A stretch of 64,000 bases of DNA from Pseudomonadota bacterium (lineage in GTDB: Bacteria > Pseudomonadota > Alphaproteobacteria > Reyranellales > Reyranellaceae). Position 1 is the stretch's first letter. Each line of letters opens with the position of its first letter. The stretch covers positions 1-64,000 of the forward strand of contig JAFEBU010000080.1 of the NCBI GenBank assembly GCA_018242505.1, in the 5' to 3' direction. The position numbers and the translations under genes were made by a program. The notes below the pieces were generated by a model that was not told where the DNA came from, did no database searches, and saw only the letters and a list, made by a program, of their open reading frames with translations. Positions 36,201-44,565 of this stretch are shown here, piece after piece.

Positions 36201-38209
36201 TCCGCGCCTTCATCCGCATAGCGTCCGTCGAAGGTCGGGCGGATGCCGATATAGGCGTCGCGCGTGCGCAGCGGCAGGGCCTTGTCGGTCTTGGTGGCGC
36301 GGCCGTTGCCGGGCTCGAACACCCGCACCTCGATCTGCGCCTTGAGCGGCAGTGCCGTGTCGGGTGCCTTTTCGCCCGACCATTCGAGCGTCGACTTGCC
36401 CGCGTCGTCCGTCTCCGGAGCGGCGAGGGTGATGAACGGCGGCTCGAACTTTCGCTTCGCATTCTCGAGACCGAACGTGTACTTGGCGAAATCCGGGAAC
36501 GGCTGATCGTCGATGCTCACGCGCAGATCGCCTTCCACCGTGAGACCCGCGGCCGGCGCACCGTAAAGGAAGTCGGCGGCGACCTTGAAGCTGTTGGTCT
36601 TGTCGGGCCGCAAGATCGGCATATCAGAGCTCAGCTCGACCTTGAGCTTCTCGGGGACGAAATCCTCGACCGAGAATTCGACCCGACCGACCGGCGGAGC
36701 CTTGGGATCGATCTGCGCCGTCACCGACCAGCGGCCGCGGCGCGAGGACTTGGGCAGCGGGATGGCCTGGTAGAGCGCACCTGAATCACCGAGCGCCAAC
36801 GCGTACTTGGTGAATTCCGTGCCGTCGGGCCGCTTGATCGAAAGCGTCACCGGCATGTCCTTCAGCGCGTGAGCGGTCTCGTCGCGCAGCATCGCCATGA
36901 GCTGCACTGTTTCACCCGGCCGGTAGACGCCGCGCTCGGTATAGAGGAAAGCATCGACCGGCCCGGGCTGGGCGCGGCCGTCGATGCCGCGATCCGAGAG
37001 GTCGAATGATGCCTTGGTGAGTTCGAGGCGTGAGAATTCCTGCTTTGCCGCATCCGTCGCCATGACCGCGACCGGCTCGGCGGCACCACGCCCCTTCAGG
37101 AGGCCCGCGGCGAAGGTCGCACGGCCATCGGCGGCAGTGACGGCCCTGGCGATCGGCTCGTTGCCGCGCGACAGCAGCGTGACCTCGAGGCCGGCCAGCG
37201 GCTGGGCGCTCTGCAGCGAGCGGGCGAAGACGTTGAGGCCATCGCGACCGTCGAAGGTGGTGAGCGCGATGTCGGTGTCGACCACCCACATGCCGGCCAT
37301 CGCCCCTTGGGGCATGTCGTCGTCATCGTTGCTGTCGGCCTTGGCCGGCGGTCGCGCCGCGTCCCACACCACGACGAAATAGGCGCCGGGCTTCCAGTCC
37401 TTGACCGTCTCGCGGATCGGAAAGGCGGTCACAGATGCCTGGTTCAGGGCGTTACGCACCTCCATGGTGCCGCGCCATTGCAATATCCCGTTGTTGCCGT
37501 TCAGCCAGGAGCGCAGCGTCCAGTTCTGCGTTGTCGGCTTGCCGCCGGGGAAATCGGAATCGGCATATTCGCTGATGAAGCGGTCGAGCCCGCGCTCGCC
37601 CACGCGATAGACGGCGATCCCAACCTTGCTGACGTTGACCGTGGTGATCGGCAGGCCGACCGCCACGCCGCGCGGCAGGAGGAAGCCCTTGCCGGGCAAT
37701 GATACTGCTGCCGGCCGAGCGCCCAGCGCCACGGCGACCTTCTGCTCCGCATCGAGCTTGCCGCCGTCCCTGGCCGGGAAGCCCGCGAGCAGCCGAACCG
37801 CATAGTCCTGGCCGTAACCCAGGCCGCCGATGCAGAGCTTGTCGTCGACGACCCGGAACGCCGACTTCACCTCCGGCGTGATGCGGACGTAGTCGGCGTA
37901 TTTGATCGAGCTGTCGGCGGCGAGCGGCTTGTTGAAGAAAAGGCAGGCCTCGCCCTCGACCTTGGAGCCGTCGATGCTGAGGCGGCGATAGGCGAAGGGC
38001 TCGTTGGGCGCCGTGGCAGGCTTGGGCAGGGCGACGGGCGTCGCATCGGCGTTGTTCGCCGAGGTCGCCGGTGCCTTGGTCGGTGTGGTTGTGGCGACGG
38101 GCAGGGAAGGATGATCGATCGTGTCGGTCGGCTTGCCGATCAAATAACCCGCAATGCCCGAACCCAGCATCAAGGCGACCACCAGGGCGGCCAAGGTCGA
38201 TCGAGACAT
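33266..38209 (-). CDS. bacterial alpha-2-macroglobulin (YfhM-like)
   Basis: Large periplasmic protease-trapping protein, 1647 aa. The N-terminus MSRSTLAALVVALMLGSGI is a membrane anchor without the lipobox Cys used by E. coli YfhM. Repeated MG domains include LYTERGVYRPGETVQLM (MG2-like). The thioester motif is intact as YGCIEQTTS with Cys1196, followed by the alpha-toroid thioester domain and a C-terminal receptor-like region. In E. coli the protein works beside PbpC, perhaps protecting the wall after damage. Operon with pbpC. Divergent from the DUF1489 gene with 127 bp between. Confidence 0.93.
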   Translation of the reverse strand: MSRSTLAALVVALMLGSGIAGYLIGKPTDTIDHPSLPVATTTPTKAPATSANNADATPVALPKPATAPNEPFAYRRLSIDGSKVEGEACLFFNKPLAADSSIKYADYVRITPEVKSAFRVVDDKLCIGGLGYGQDYAVRLLAGFPARDGGKLDAEQKVAVALGARPAAVSLPGKGFLLPRGVAVGLPITTVNVSKVGIAVYRVGERGLDRFISEYADSDFPGGKPTTQNWTLRSWLNGNNGILQWRGTMEVRNALNQASVTAFPIRETVKDWKPGAYFVVVWDAARPPAKADSNDDDDMPQGAMAGMWVVDTDIALTTFDGRDGLNVFARSLQSAQPLAGLEVTLLSRGNEPIARAVTAADGRATFAAGLLKGRGAAEPVAVMATDAAKQEFSRLELTKASFDLSDRGIDGRAQPGPVDAFLYTERGVYRPGETVQLMAMLRDETAHALKDMPVTLSIKRPDGTEFTKYALALGDSGALYQAIPLPKSSRRGRWSVTAQIDPKAPPVGRVEFSVEDFVPEKLKVELSSDMPILRPDKTNSFKVAADFLYGAPAAGLTVEGDLRVSIDDQPFPDFAKYTFGLENAKRKFEPPFITLAAPETDDAGKSTLEWSGEKAPDTALPLKAQIEVRVFEPGNGRATKTDKALPLRTRDAYIGIRPTFDGRYADEGADTEFDLVAVNAEGKQIARPSIDYKIERITYSYQWYQSDGRWRWQTVTSERTVAGDTLAFTADKPTRLSRRLPWGSYKLTVTDRETKAASSTSFYVGWYGGSDDNEPAPDTLKVASDRQTYKPGETAKLRLDAPFTGEALVAVATDRIVDTITVKVAPGGTTVDVPVKAEWGAGAYALVTAWRPLATPSDRAPTRAIGAVWLALDATPRTLAVQLAAPEKVTPRQKIDVPIHVANAQGSEAFVTLAAVDEGILQLTRYRTPNPAEYYFGKRRLGLDMRDDYGRLLDTHADDLGRIRTGGDSGDIGGLDIVPTRTVALFSGPVKLDDKGEARISLDIPDFIGQLRLMAVAYDKDQVGSGEAKLIVRDAVTADVVLPRFLSPGDQGRLALSLHNVEGAPGDYKVTLEATGAVSLDRPVAETRHLNANQRDLATWQLRAGDVGLGKVAVAVSGPNNFSVRREWDIQVRAAQTPSAVDTVTRLDPSRELTVDRDLTSGFAAGTPVVSVALSRVPGIDVAALLRALDKYPYGCIEQTTSRALPLLYYNDVALLGYGSADPRIADRVQDAIYRIVDMQMSDGSFGMWGPFSTPAAEWLQAYALDFLVRAREHQMAVPAASLQRGLTWLNRSADKMSANAQAYAWYVLAKAGLADPGRVRYFQDTHANGIRGGFAWAQLAAALNLVGEPGRAKLAFGVAQMRIDDRDPNDYYGSPLRDRAGLLALASEAAGRDGLTSVVGSVRQRLAARVDQTTTQEQAWLVLAARALGGGELAYAVDGQSKKSASDPVVLNPDAATLQSGLHVRNDGDKPIWLQVTARGVPKDSQPAATEGLSVTRSYYTLDGQPADLARLRQNDRVIVSLEGRNLEGGYHEAVLLDLLPAGLEIESVLNDDTVKSFPFLSALTSTRIAEARDDRFYAAFDLGKRPYRNWWFYGDDKPDYSFHVAYIARAVTPGSFALPAAQVSDMYAPRVYGRTAMDRVTIAPR

Positions 38210-38336
38210 AAATATTCCCCTGCAATATGACTTTCGACTCTATCGCGTGGATTGTGGAGGAGCTGTGGAAGGGAGCAAGGGCGTTGTGAATAAACTCCTG
38301 CTGTGGCGCGGCGGACACGCCTGCTAATCAGCCGCC

Positions 38337-38768
38337 ATGGTTTTGCACCTCATCAAGCTCGCGGTCGGCGTCGACGATCTGGCTCATATGAAGAAGCTCC
38401 AGGCCGCCCGACGCAAGCAACGCCGGCAGGGCCCGCGCTCGCCGCACTGGGTCTATACGCGCCACATGCCGCGACGCACCGAGGAATTGCTGGCCGGCGG
38501 CTCGCTCTATTGGGTGGTGCGCGGCGTCATCCGCTGCCGCCAGGAGCTGGTGGGCTTCGACGAGGATTTCGACAAGGAAGAGGCCCACAAGTACTGCAAG
38601 ATCAAGGTCAAGCGGACGCTGATCCGCACCGCGCCGCAGGCCTGCAAGGCGTTCCAGGGCTGGCGCTACTTCGATCCCGATCGCGCACCGCCCGATCTTG
38701 CCGAGGGCGATACGGGCGACATGCCGGTGGAAATGGCAGCGGAACTGAAGCGACTAGGGCTGCTGTAG
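38337..38768 (+). CDS. DUF1489 family protein
   Basis: 143-aa cytoplasmic protein conserved in Alphaproteobacteria; function unknown. Recognisable features are the start VLHLIKLAVGVDD, the basic stretch RRKQRRQGPRSPHWVYTRHM, SLYWVVRGVIRCRQ, then CKIKVKRTLIRTAPQACKAFQGWRYF and a C-terminal PVEMAAELKRLGLL. No membrane segments. Single gene divergent from the alpha-2-macroglobulin gene. Confidence 0.85.
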   Translation: MVLHLIKLAVGVDDLAHMKKLQAARRKQRRQGPRSPHWVYTRHMPRRTEELLAGGSLYWVVRGVIRCRQELVGFDEDFDKEEAHKYCKIKVKRTLIRTAPQACKAFQGWRYFDPDRAPPDLAEGDTGDMPVEMAAELKRLGLL

Positions 38769-38935
38769 CCTGCGCGCCGGAATGCGTCCCTCCAGTGGTG
38801 CCATCTTCCAGCCCGCGCACGATGAGAGCCACAGGCTCGCAGTCCACTTGAGCACGACATCATCGGAGGCGGTCCCCATTCGGGATGGAAGACCAGCGTC
38901 TATCGCGTCGAGACGCATCCCGGCATCGGTGGAAG

Positions 38936-41146
38936 TCACCATTTGAAATGGAGACCCCCCATGATCAGGCGGCGGTTGCCGAAATAGCACAGGGTTTCGG
39001 ACGAGCAGCTGGCGACATACTCGGTGTCGGCGATGTTCTGGATGTTGAGCGACAGGTCGACGTGCTCGAGCTGCGTATTGAGCGCTCCCAGATTGTAGCG
39101 GACGGCGGCATCGAAGAGCGTGACGCCGGGCACCTCGAACGTGTTGATGTTGTTGCCGTAGGAGGGGCCGACATAGCGCACGCCGCCTCCCAGGCTGAGG
39201 CCCCTCAGCGCGCCCTTCTGGAAACGATAGTGACCCCAGAGGCTGGCCATATGGTTGGGCACCTGCGGGACCTGCGCCCCAGTCACGCCCGGCTGGTTCG
39301 TCTCGGTGACGATGGCATTGGTGTAGGCGTAGTTGGCGATCAGGTCGAGGCCGTCGGTCAGGCTGGCGTGCGCTTCGACCTCGATGCCGCGCGAGCGGAT
39401 CTCTCCGGTGGCAATGTTGAACGTGGGATAGATCGGGTCCGGCGTCAGGACGTTGCGTTGCGTGATCTGAAACGCGGCGACCTGGAAGAAGCTGTTGAAG
39501 CCGGGCGGTTGGTATTTGATCCCCGCTTCGTATTGCTCGCCCGTGGTCGGCTTGAAGGGCACCGTGCCGCGCTGCGGCGCCGAGGCGCCGGCATTGGGCA
39601 GGAATGACGTCGAGTAGCTGAAGTACGGCGCGAGGCCGAAGTCGAACAGATAGAGCAGGCCGGTGCGCCAGGTAACAGCGCTGTCGTTCTGTGGCGTCAC
39701 GGCGCCGGTCGCGTGAGCCACCTGCTGACTGGTGGCCCAATCCTGACGGAGGCCGAGATTGAGACGCCAGTTGCCGAACTTCACCTGGTCCTGGAAGTAG
39801 ATGCCATACTGGTTGGTCGTCTGGCCGGTCGTTTGTGCCGCTCCCAGCGTCGGGTAGGGGAAAGAGCGGAAGTAGGTCGGGTTGAAGATGTCGAGTGTGG
39901 GCACTTGCCGGCCCGTGATCTGGCCAAGCTGGGCCAGCGAATTGCTCCAGGACCAGTCGAAGCCGACCAGGAAGGTGTGACGCAGAGGGCCAGTGTCGAA
40001 GATGGCCTGGCCTTGCGTGTCGATCGCCAGTGTGTCGACACCCTCGACGGCATTCAGCACGCCGCGATTGGCGGTGCGACCATCTGCGGCGATGCTCTGG
40101 ATCGAGACGACCTTGCGCTCGGAATCGATATGTTGATAGCGGAAGTTCTGACGCACCGTGAACGTGTTGTCGAACCGATGCTCGAACTGGTAGCCGCCGC
40201 CATACTGGGTACGACGGTCGACCTGCCAGTTGGGATCGCCACCGAAGAAGTTCGAGTGGATCTTGCCGTAGGGGCTGTAGATCACCGAGCCGATCCCCGG
40301 CGTGAAGTTGTAGAATCCCGTCTTGGGGTCGGTCTGGTAGTTGCCGAGGATGGTGAGAGTCGTGTCCGCGGACGGCTTCCAGGTGAAGGCAGGCGCGATG
40401 GCGTAGCGTTCCTCGCCGATATAGTCGTACTGCGTCCCGGACAGACGACCGAGGCCGGTCAGGCGGTAAAGATATTTGCCGTCCTTGGTGAGCGGACCGC
40501 TGAAGTCGAACGACGACTGGAACAGGGAATAGGAGCCAAACTCGAAGTTCGTCTCGTACAGGGGAACGTCGAGGGGCCGCTTGCTGACGAGGTTCACGAT
40601 GCCGCCGGCGCCGGTCTGGCCGTAGAGCACCGAGGCCGGTCCGCGTAGGACTTCGATCCGCTCCAGCAAATAGGGTTCGACGGTCGGGACGGCGAAGTTG
40701 ACGCCGCGACCCATGCGCAGGCCATCGAGGAAGTTGACGAAGGCCGCCTGTGTGCCGCCTCCGCCGAAGCCGCGCACGAATACGCTGTCGTACCGGCTGC
40801 TCGGCCGCACCTCGGAGAGCACCCCTGCCGTGTAGCGCAGGGCTGATGAGACGCTCTGTGCACCCTGGTCGGTCATCTGATCGCGGGTCACCACGCCGAT
40901 CGACTGCGGAGCCTCGATGAGGGGCGTGTCGGTCTTGGTGCCCGTCGTGGTGACAGGGGCGACGTAACCCGTCACTGGTTCCCAGGCGCGCCAGGCTGTT
41001 CCCTCGACCGTTACTGCGGGCATCGTGCCAACTGAGGGTGTTTGCGTCGGCGTCGCATCCTGCGCATAGGCTTCGCGAAAGTCCGCCCCGTACAATGCTG
41101 TTGTCGCCGAGATTACCAGGAAGTGGATTTTTGACTTTCTTGACAT
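38936..41146 (-). CDS. TonB-dependent siderophore receptor
   Basis: Outer-membrane beta-barrel for ferric-siderophore uptake, 736 aa from ATG 41146. Signal peptide (about residues 1-28, ending YAQ), then a likely TonB-box region and a plug domain with IEAPQSIGVVTRDQM, FVRGFGGGG and LLERIEVLRGPASVLYGQTGAGGIVNLVSKRP. The barrel ends with the terminal aromatic residue (HFKW). A Fur-box-like site lies 101-119 bp upstream. Divergent from a PepSY/small-membrane-protein operon, a common siderophore-locus design. No sigma/FecR pair is present, so regulation is probably direct by Fur. The siderophore is not identifiable. Confidence 0.94.
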   Translation of the reverse strand: MSRKSKIHFLVISATTALYGADFREAYAQDATPTQTPSVGTMPAVTVEGTAWRAWEPVTGYVAPVTTTGTKTDTPLIEAPQSIGVVTRDQMTDQGAQSVSSALRYTAGVLSEVRPSSRYDSVFVRGFGGGGTQAAFVNFLDGLRMGRGVNFAVPTVEPYLLERIEVLRGPASVLYGQTGAGGIVNLVSKRPLDVPLYETNFEFGSYSLFQSSFDFSGPLTKDGKYLYRLTGLGRLSGTQYDYIGEERYAIAPAFTWKPSADTTLTILGNYQTDPKTGFYNFTPGIGSVIYSPYGKIHSNFFGGDPNWQVDRRTQYGGGYQFEHRFDNTFTVRQNFRYQHIDSERKVVSIQSIAADGRTANRGVLNAVEGVDTLAIDTQGQAIFDTGPLRHTFLVGFDWSWSNSLAQLGQITGRQVPTLDIFNPTYFRSFPYPTLGAAQTTGQTTNQYGIYFQDQVKFGNWRLNLGLRQDWATSQQVAHATGAVTPQNDSAVTWRTGLLYLFDFGLAPYFSYSTSFLPNAGASAPQRGTVPFKPTTGEQYEAGIKYQPPGFNSFFQVAAFQITQRNVLTPDPIYPTFNIATGEIRSRGIEVEAHASLTDGLDLIANYAYTNAIVTETNQPGVTGAQVPQVPNHMASLWGHYRFQKGALRGLSLGGGVRYVGPSYGNNINTFEVPGVTLFDAAVRYNLGALNTQLEHVDLSLNIQNIADTEYVASCSSETLCYFGNRRLIMGGLHFKW

Positions 41147-41246
41147 TGGGTTAGGGCTTTCTTTTTTACGCAAGTAAGACACAATCGCGTCATCGGCCGC
41201 CGTGGTGACAACCAAAACCGCAGCAAGTATGTTACTCGAAGTTATT

Positions 41247-41265
41247 GATTATGAGAATCATTTGC
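41247..41265. promoter_or_regulatory. Fur box in divergent iron-locus promoter
   Basis: GATTATGAGAATCATTTGC matches the 19-bp Fur consensus GATAATGATAATCATTATC at 15 of 19 positions. It sits in the relatively A/T-rich gap between the TonB receptor (start 41146) and the membrane-protein operon (start 41340), positioned to repress both when iron is plentiful. Confidence 0.75.
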
Positions 41266-41339
41266 AATAAAGATTCACACGAAAACGTGATCTGCCGTTG
41301 GAATAGGTTCGATCGGATGGAGGACTGGGAAATGCGGCG

Positions 41340-41600
41340 ATGGCCCTGATCGGTGCCATTTTGACGGTCCTGGGCGCGTTTCTGCTTTACCTGGGCGCGC
41401 GCCATCAGAAGCTCATGCGGCCTCTCGGCCCCTTCGGCAAATGCAGTGCGGTCATCGTGCTGGGGGCAGGACTTGCCCTGTTGCTCGGGAGTCTGGGACC
41501 GGCTGCTGCCGTCTTTGCCTGGATGATCGGTGCGATGCTGGTGTGGACGATCGCGCCTTTGACGATTGCGTGGTGGCGCGGCGCGCCGGACGGGAAATGA
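41340..41600 (+). CDS. small membrane protein of siderophore locus
   Basis: 86 aa with three hydrophobic helices (ALIGAILTVLGAFLLYLGA, AVIVLGAGLALLLGSLG, FAWMIGAMLVWTIAPLTIA). It resembles the DUF3325/DUF3649-type small proteins that accompany PepSY proteins in siderophore-uptake loci, but I cannot assign the exact family. Its stop overlaps the next start (ATGA at 41597-41600). First gene of the Fur-box-controlled plus-strand operon. Confidence 0.7.
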   Translation: MALIGAILTVLGAFLLYLGARHQKLMRPLGPFGKCSAVIVLGAGLALLLGSLGPAAAVFAWMIGAMLVWTIAPLTIAWWRGAPDGK

Positions 41601-41893
41601 CGAAACGTGAGTTGTCCAGCCGCCACTGGTTCGGGAAGTCCAGTGCGGGGTTGGTGCTCGGCCTCCTGCTGGCAGTGGCGATGAGCGGCCTGTTCAGAAA
41701 GCTCTTCGGCGTCGAGGAGGCTTTCTTCTCGATCAAGGGACAACTGGCGATGTGGTTGATCGCGCCGATCTGGGCGGCTGTTCTTTCCTTCTGCTTCCTG
41801 TTCTCTTCGTCCTTGCGGGCCTGGATAGGGCTTGCCGCCGCCAATGCCGTGCTGTGGGGAGCACTCTGGGCGGTGGGCGAGACGGCACGATGA
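41597..41893 (+). CDS. small membrane protein, second in siderophore operon
   Basis: 98 aa with three predicted helices: SSAGLVLGLLLAVAMSGL, LAMWLIAPIWAAVLSFCFLF and AWIGLAAANAVLWGALWAV. A GLFRKLFGVEEAF segment follows the first helix. I see no enzymatic motif; iron-transporter accessory proteins of this size are usual at this place. Overlaps its neighbours on both sides (ATGA at 41597 and TGA/ATG at 41890-41893), so it is translationally coupled to both. Confidence 0.68.
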   Translation: MTKRELSSRHWFGKSSAGLVLGLLLAVAMSGLFRKLFGVEEAFFSIKGQLAMWLIAPIWAAVLSFCFLFSSSLRAWIGLAAANAVLWGALWAVGETAR

Positions 41894-43452
41894 AACTGCG
41901 CACCGATCTCGTCAGGATGTACCGGGAGATCCACGGCTGGGTCGGGATCGTTTCCGGGCTCGCTCTTTTCATTGCATTCTATGCCGGTGCAATCACTATG
42001 TTCGCGGAGCCGCTTCAGCGGTGGGCGTCGCCGCCGAGCCGGCTCACGCCGGCAATATCCCTCGAACGCACACCTGAACTCGTCGAGAAGGTGCTGTCCG
42101 CCCATCCCGAGGCGGCCAAGGCTTACAGGATCAATCTCGTCATCGATGCTGCCCATCCGGCGCGGATGACATGGAGCGATGGTCGTGGTCGGGAAGTCCG
42201 GTCGGGCAACGCCATCATCCATTATGCTGCCATTGCAAATGACGGATCGCTGGAGGTCGTGACGCGCGGGCCGTCGCCGGTGGCGCAATTCATCGATGTC
42301 CTCCACCAGCAGGTCGGCCTGCCGTTCGATCACGAGATCTCGATGCCGATCATGGGCGCGATCGCCTTGCTCTATACGATCGCCATCGTCTCGGGACTGG
42401 TTGTGCTGCTGCCCAGTCTGGTGTCCGATCTGTTCGCCCTGCGCATCGGCAAGAATCTCAAGCGCATGTGGCTCGACGTTCACAACGTGCTAGGTCTCTT
42501 CAGCCTGCCGTTTCATCTCGTCATGGCGTTGACGTCGATCGTCTTCGCCTTCCACGACGAGTTCTACGACCTGCAGGGCCTGGCCTTCGGTCGCGTCGAA
42601 CGTGCGGCGAGGACGGTTGCGGCTCCAGGAGCGGCGGAGAGGTTGCTTCCCCCAGCGGAAATCGTGGCGGCGCTGGAAAGGCAGGCATCTGGTTTCAAGC
42701 TCAGGTCACTAGACTACAGCCGGCGGCCGGACGGCCGGACGATGCTTCGCATTGCGGGGAGCGATGAGCGTTACGGCATGCGCGGCCCCACGTTCGGCAT
42801 CGCCGAGGTCGATCCTGCGTCCGGAAAGATCATCTCGCGGGATTACCTTCCGGGCCATCAGGATGGATGGGCAGCCACGCTCACCAGTTTCTTCGCGTTG
42901 CATTTCGGAAACTTCGGCGGCACGCCGGTGCGCTGGGCCTATTTCCTGCTGGGATTGGCCGGGGCGTTTCTGTTCTATACCGGCAACCTGCTCTGGATCG
43001 AATCCCGACGCCGGCGCGAGCGCAACTCGACAGCAGAACAGACGCGATCGACGCGAATCCTCGGCGCCCTGACCGTCGGTGTGCCGATGGGGTGTGTTGC
43101 CGGCATCTCGGTGACTGTCGCGGCCGCGAAGCTTCTAGGCGAGGCGACAACGTGGAGAATCCATAGCGAGATCTATTATGCGATCTTCCTGATTTGCGTC
43201 TTGTGGGCGCTGCTGCGGGGGGCTGCCCGAAGCGGCGTCGATTTGGCGATCGTGGGCGCGCTCGCCATGCTCACGATCCCGCTGGCCAGTCTCGTTGCCG
43301 GTCCGGCGTGGTTCGAAACGGCGGATCTGCTTGCCGTCGATGGCGTTGCCATGGCGTCGGCGGCATTCCTGTTGATGGCAGCCCGAGCCGCGCGGCGGCG
43401 TATGACGAGCGGTCCGCGGGACAGCATCTGGGCCGCTGCCGCGTCGAGCTGA
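41890..43452 (+). CDS. PepSY-associated TM-helix protein (siderophore reductase-like)
   Basis: 520 aa. The first helix segment RMYREIHGWVGIVSGLALFIAFYAGAI is typical of PepSY-TM proteins, with a periplasmic loop, further helices (IMGAIALLYTIAIVSGLVVL; LDVHNVLGLFSLPFHLVMAL with conserved His), a second loop and C-terminal helices. Such proteins are proposed inner-membrane ferric-siderophore reductases, and the paired His residues suit heme or metal binding. Last gene of the Fur-box operon. Convergent with the OmpA-like gene (6-bp gap). Confidence 0.88.
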   Translation: MKLRTDLVRMYREIHGWVGIVSGLALFIAFYAGAITMFAEPLQRWASPPSRLTPAISLERTPELVEKVLSAHPEAAKAYRINLVIDAAHPARMTWSDGRGREVRSGNAIIHYAAIANDGSLEVVTRGPSPVAQFIDVLHQQVGLPFDHEISMPIMGAIALLYTIAIVSGLVVLLPSLVSDLFALRIGKNLKRMWLDVHNVLGLFSLPFHLVMALTSIVFAFHDEFYDLQGLAFGRVERAARTVAAPGAAERLLPPAEIVAALERQASGFKLRSLDYSRRPDGRTMLRIAGSDERYGMRGPTFGIAEVDPASGKIISRDYLPGHQDGWAATLTSFFALHFGNFGGTPVRWAYFLLGLAGAFLFYTGNLLWIESRRRRERNSTAEQTRSTRILGALTVGVPMGCVAGISVTVAAAKLLGEATTWRIHSEIYYAIFLICVLWALLRGAARSGVDLAIVGALAMLTIPLASLVAGPAWFETADLLAVDGVAMASAAFLLMAARAARRRMTSGPRDSIWAAAASS

Positions 43453-43458
43453 AGCGGA

Positions 43459-44559
43459 TCAGCGGTTGGTGAGCTTCAATTCGATGCGCCGATTGCGGGC
43501 ATTGTCCGTCGCCGAGATTGGCTGGTACTCGCCGTAGCCTGCTGCCACCAGATGGTCGTAGGGGATTCCCTGCTTGTGCAGGAACCTCACGACCGCAATG
43601 GCCCGTGCCGAGGACAGCTCCCAGTTCGAGGGGAAGGCCGTCGTCTTGATCGGCTTGTTGTCGGTGTGGCCGTCGACCTGCAGCACCCATTGCAGATCCT
43701 TCGGAATCTTGGCGGCGATCTCGAGCAAGCGCTGGGCGACGCTCGCAAGCTGCTTCTCGCCGCCGGGCTGGAGGTCGGCCGAACCCGAGGGGAACAGAAC
43801 CTCCGACTGGAATACGAAACGGTCGCCCACGATCTGCACGTCGCGCTGGCCGGACAGCGCCTGGCGCAGCTTGCCGAAGAACTCCGAACGGTAGCGCGCG
43901 AGTTCCTCGACCTTGCTGGCCAGCGCACGATTGAGCTTCTGGCCGAGGTCGACGATCTGCGCCTGCTGGTCCTTGGCCTTGGCGTCGGCGGCATCGAGCT
44001 GGGCGCTGAGCTGGGCAAGCTCGTCCCTGACCGAGGCGAGTTCGGCCGCGAGCCGCACGATGTTGGCCTTCTGCTCGGCGGACAGCTTCTCCTGGTCGTT
44101 GAGATCGGAGAAGAGCTTGCCCTTCTCGTCGTTGGCGGCAGCAAGCGCCGCCGCGAGCCGAGTCATCTCGAGCTTCTGACGCTCCGACTCCTTCTGCAGG
44201 TCGAGGCTCTTGTCTTCCGCCGCCTTCGCGGCCTGCTGCAGGGCCGTATTGGCGGTGCTGAGCTGGTCGCGCTCGGTCTTGAGCTGGCCGACTTGCAAGT
44301 TGAGTGCGGTGAGCTGGCTCTGCAGATCCTCGGCCGACTTCTTCTGGAAGGAGAGCTGGTCGGCGAGTGTGCTGACCTGGTGGTTGAGCGCGTCGATCGC
44401 CGAATCCCGGTTGGACACCGCGTTCGACAGCGTGAACTGTGCCACGCTGAAGACCGAGATCAGGAAGATCATCACCATCAGGAGCGTGGTGAGCGCGTCG
44501 ACATAGCCCGGCCAAGTGTAATCGGCGCCGCCGGCGCGACGGGCGGAGATCGCGGCCAT
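43459..44559 (-). CDS. MotB/OmpA-family peptidoglycan-binding protein
   Basis: 366 aa. One N-terminal transmembrane helix (YVDALTTLLMVMIFLISVFSV) carries the conserved acidic residue next to it (VDALTTLL, MotB/ZorB style). A long coiled coil (about 50-225) follows, then a C-terminal OmpA domain with VLQVDGHTDNKPI, SSARAIAVVRFL and NARNRRIELKL. It would anchor in peptidoglycan and form the stator partner of the MotA-like protein encoded just upstream (7-bp gap). Not a flagellar locus, since no flagellar genes are near. Confidence 0.9.
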   Translation of the reverse strand: MAAISARRAGGADYTWPGYVDALTTLLMVMIFLISVFSVAQFTLSNAVSNRDSAIDALNHQVSTLADQLSFQKKSAEDLQSQLTALNLQVGQLKTERDQLSTANTALQQAAKAAEDKSLDLQKESERQKLEMTRLAAALAAANDEKGKLFSDLNDQEKLSAEQKANIVRLAAELASVRDELAQLSAQLDAADAKAKDQQAQIVDLGQKLNRALASKVEELARYRSEFFGKLRQALSGQRDVQIVGDRFVFQSEVLFPSGSADLQPGGEKQLASVAQRLLEIAAKIPKDLQWVLQVDGHTDNKPIKTTAFPSNWELSSARAIAVVRFLHKQGIPYDHLVAAGYGEYQPISATDNARNRRIELKLTNR

Positions 44560-44565
44560 CGCCGG

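Noticed and set aside
38936..43452. Sigma factor/FecR surface-signalling system with the TonB receptor
   Set aside because: No sigma-70-like or FecR-like gene in or next to the locus; a Fur box explains control more simply.
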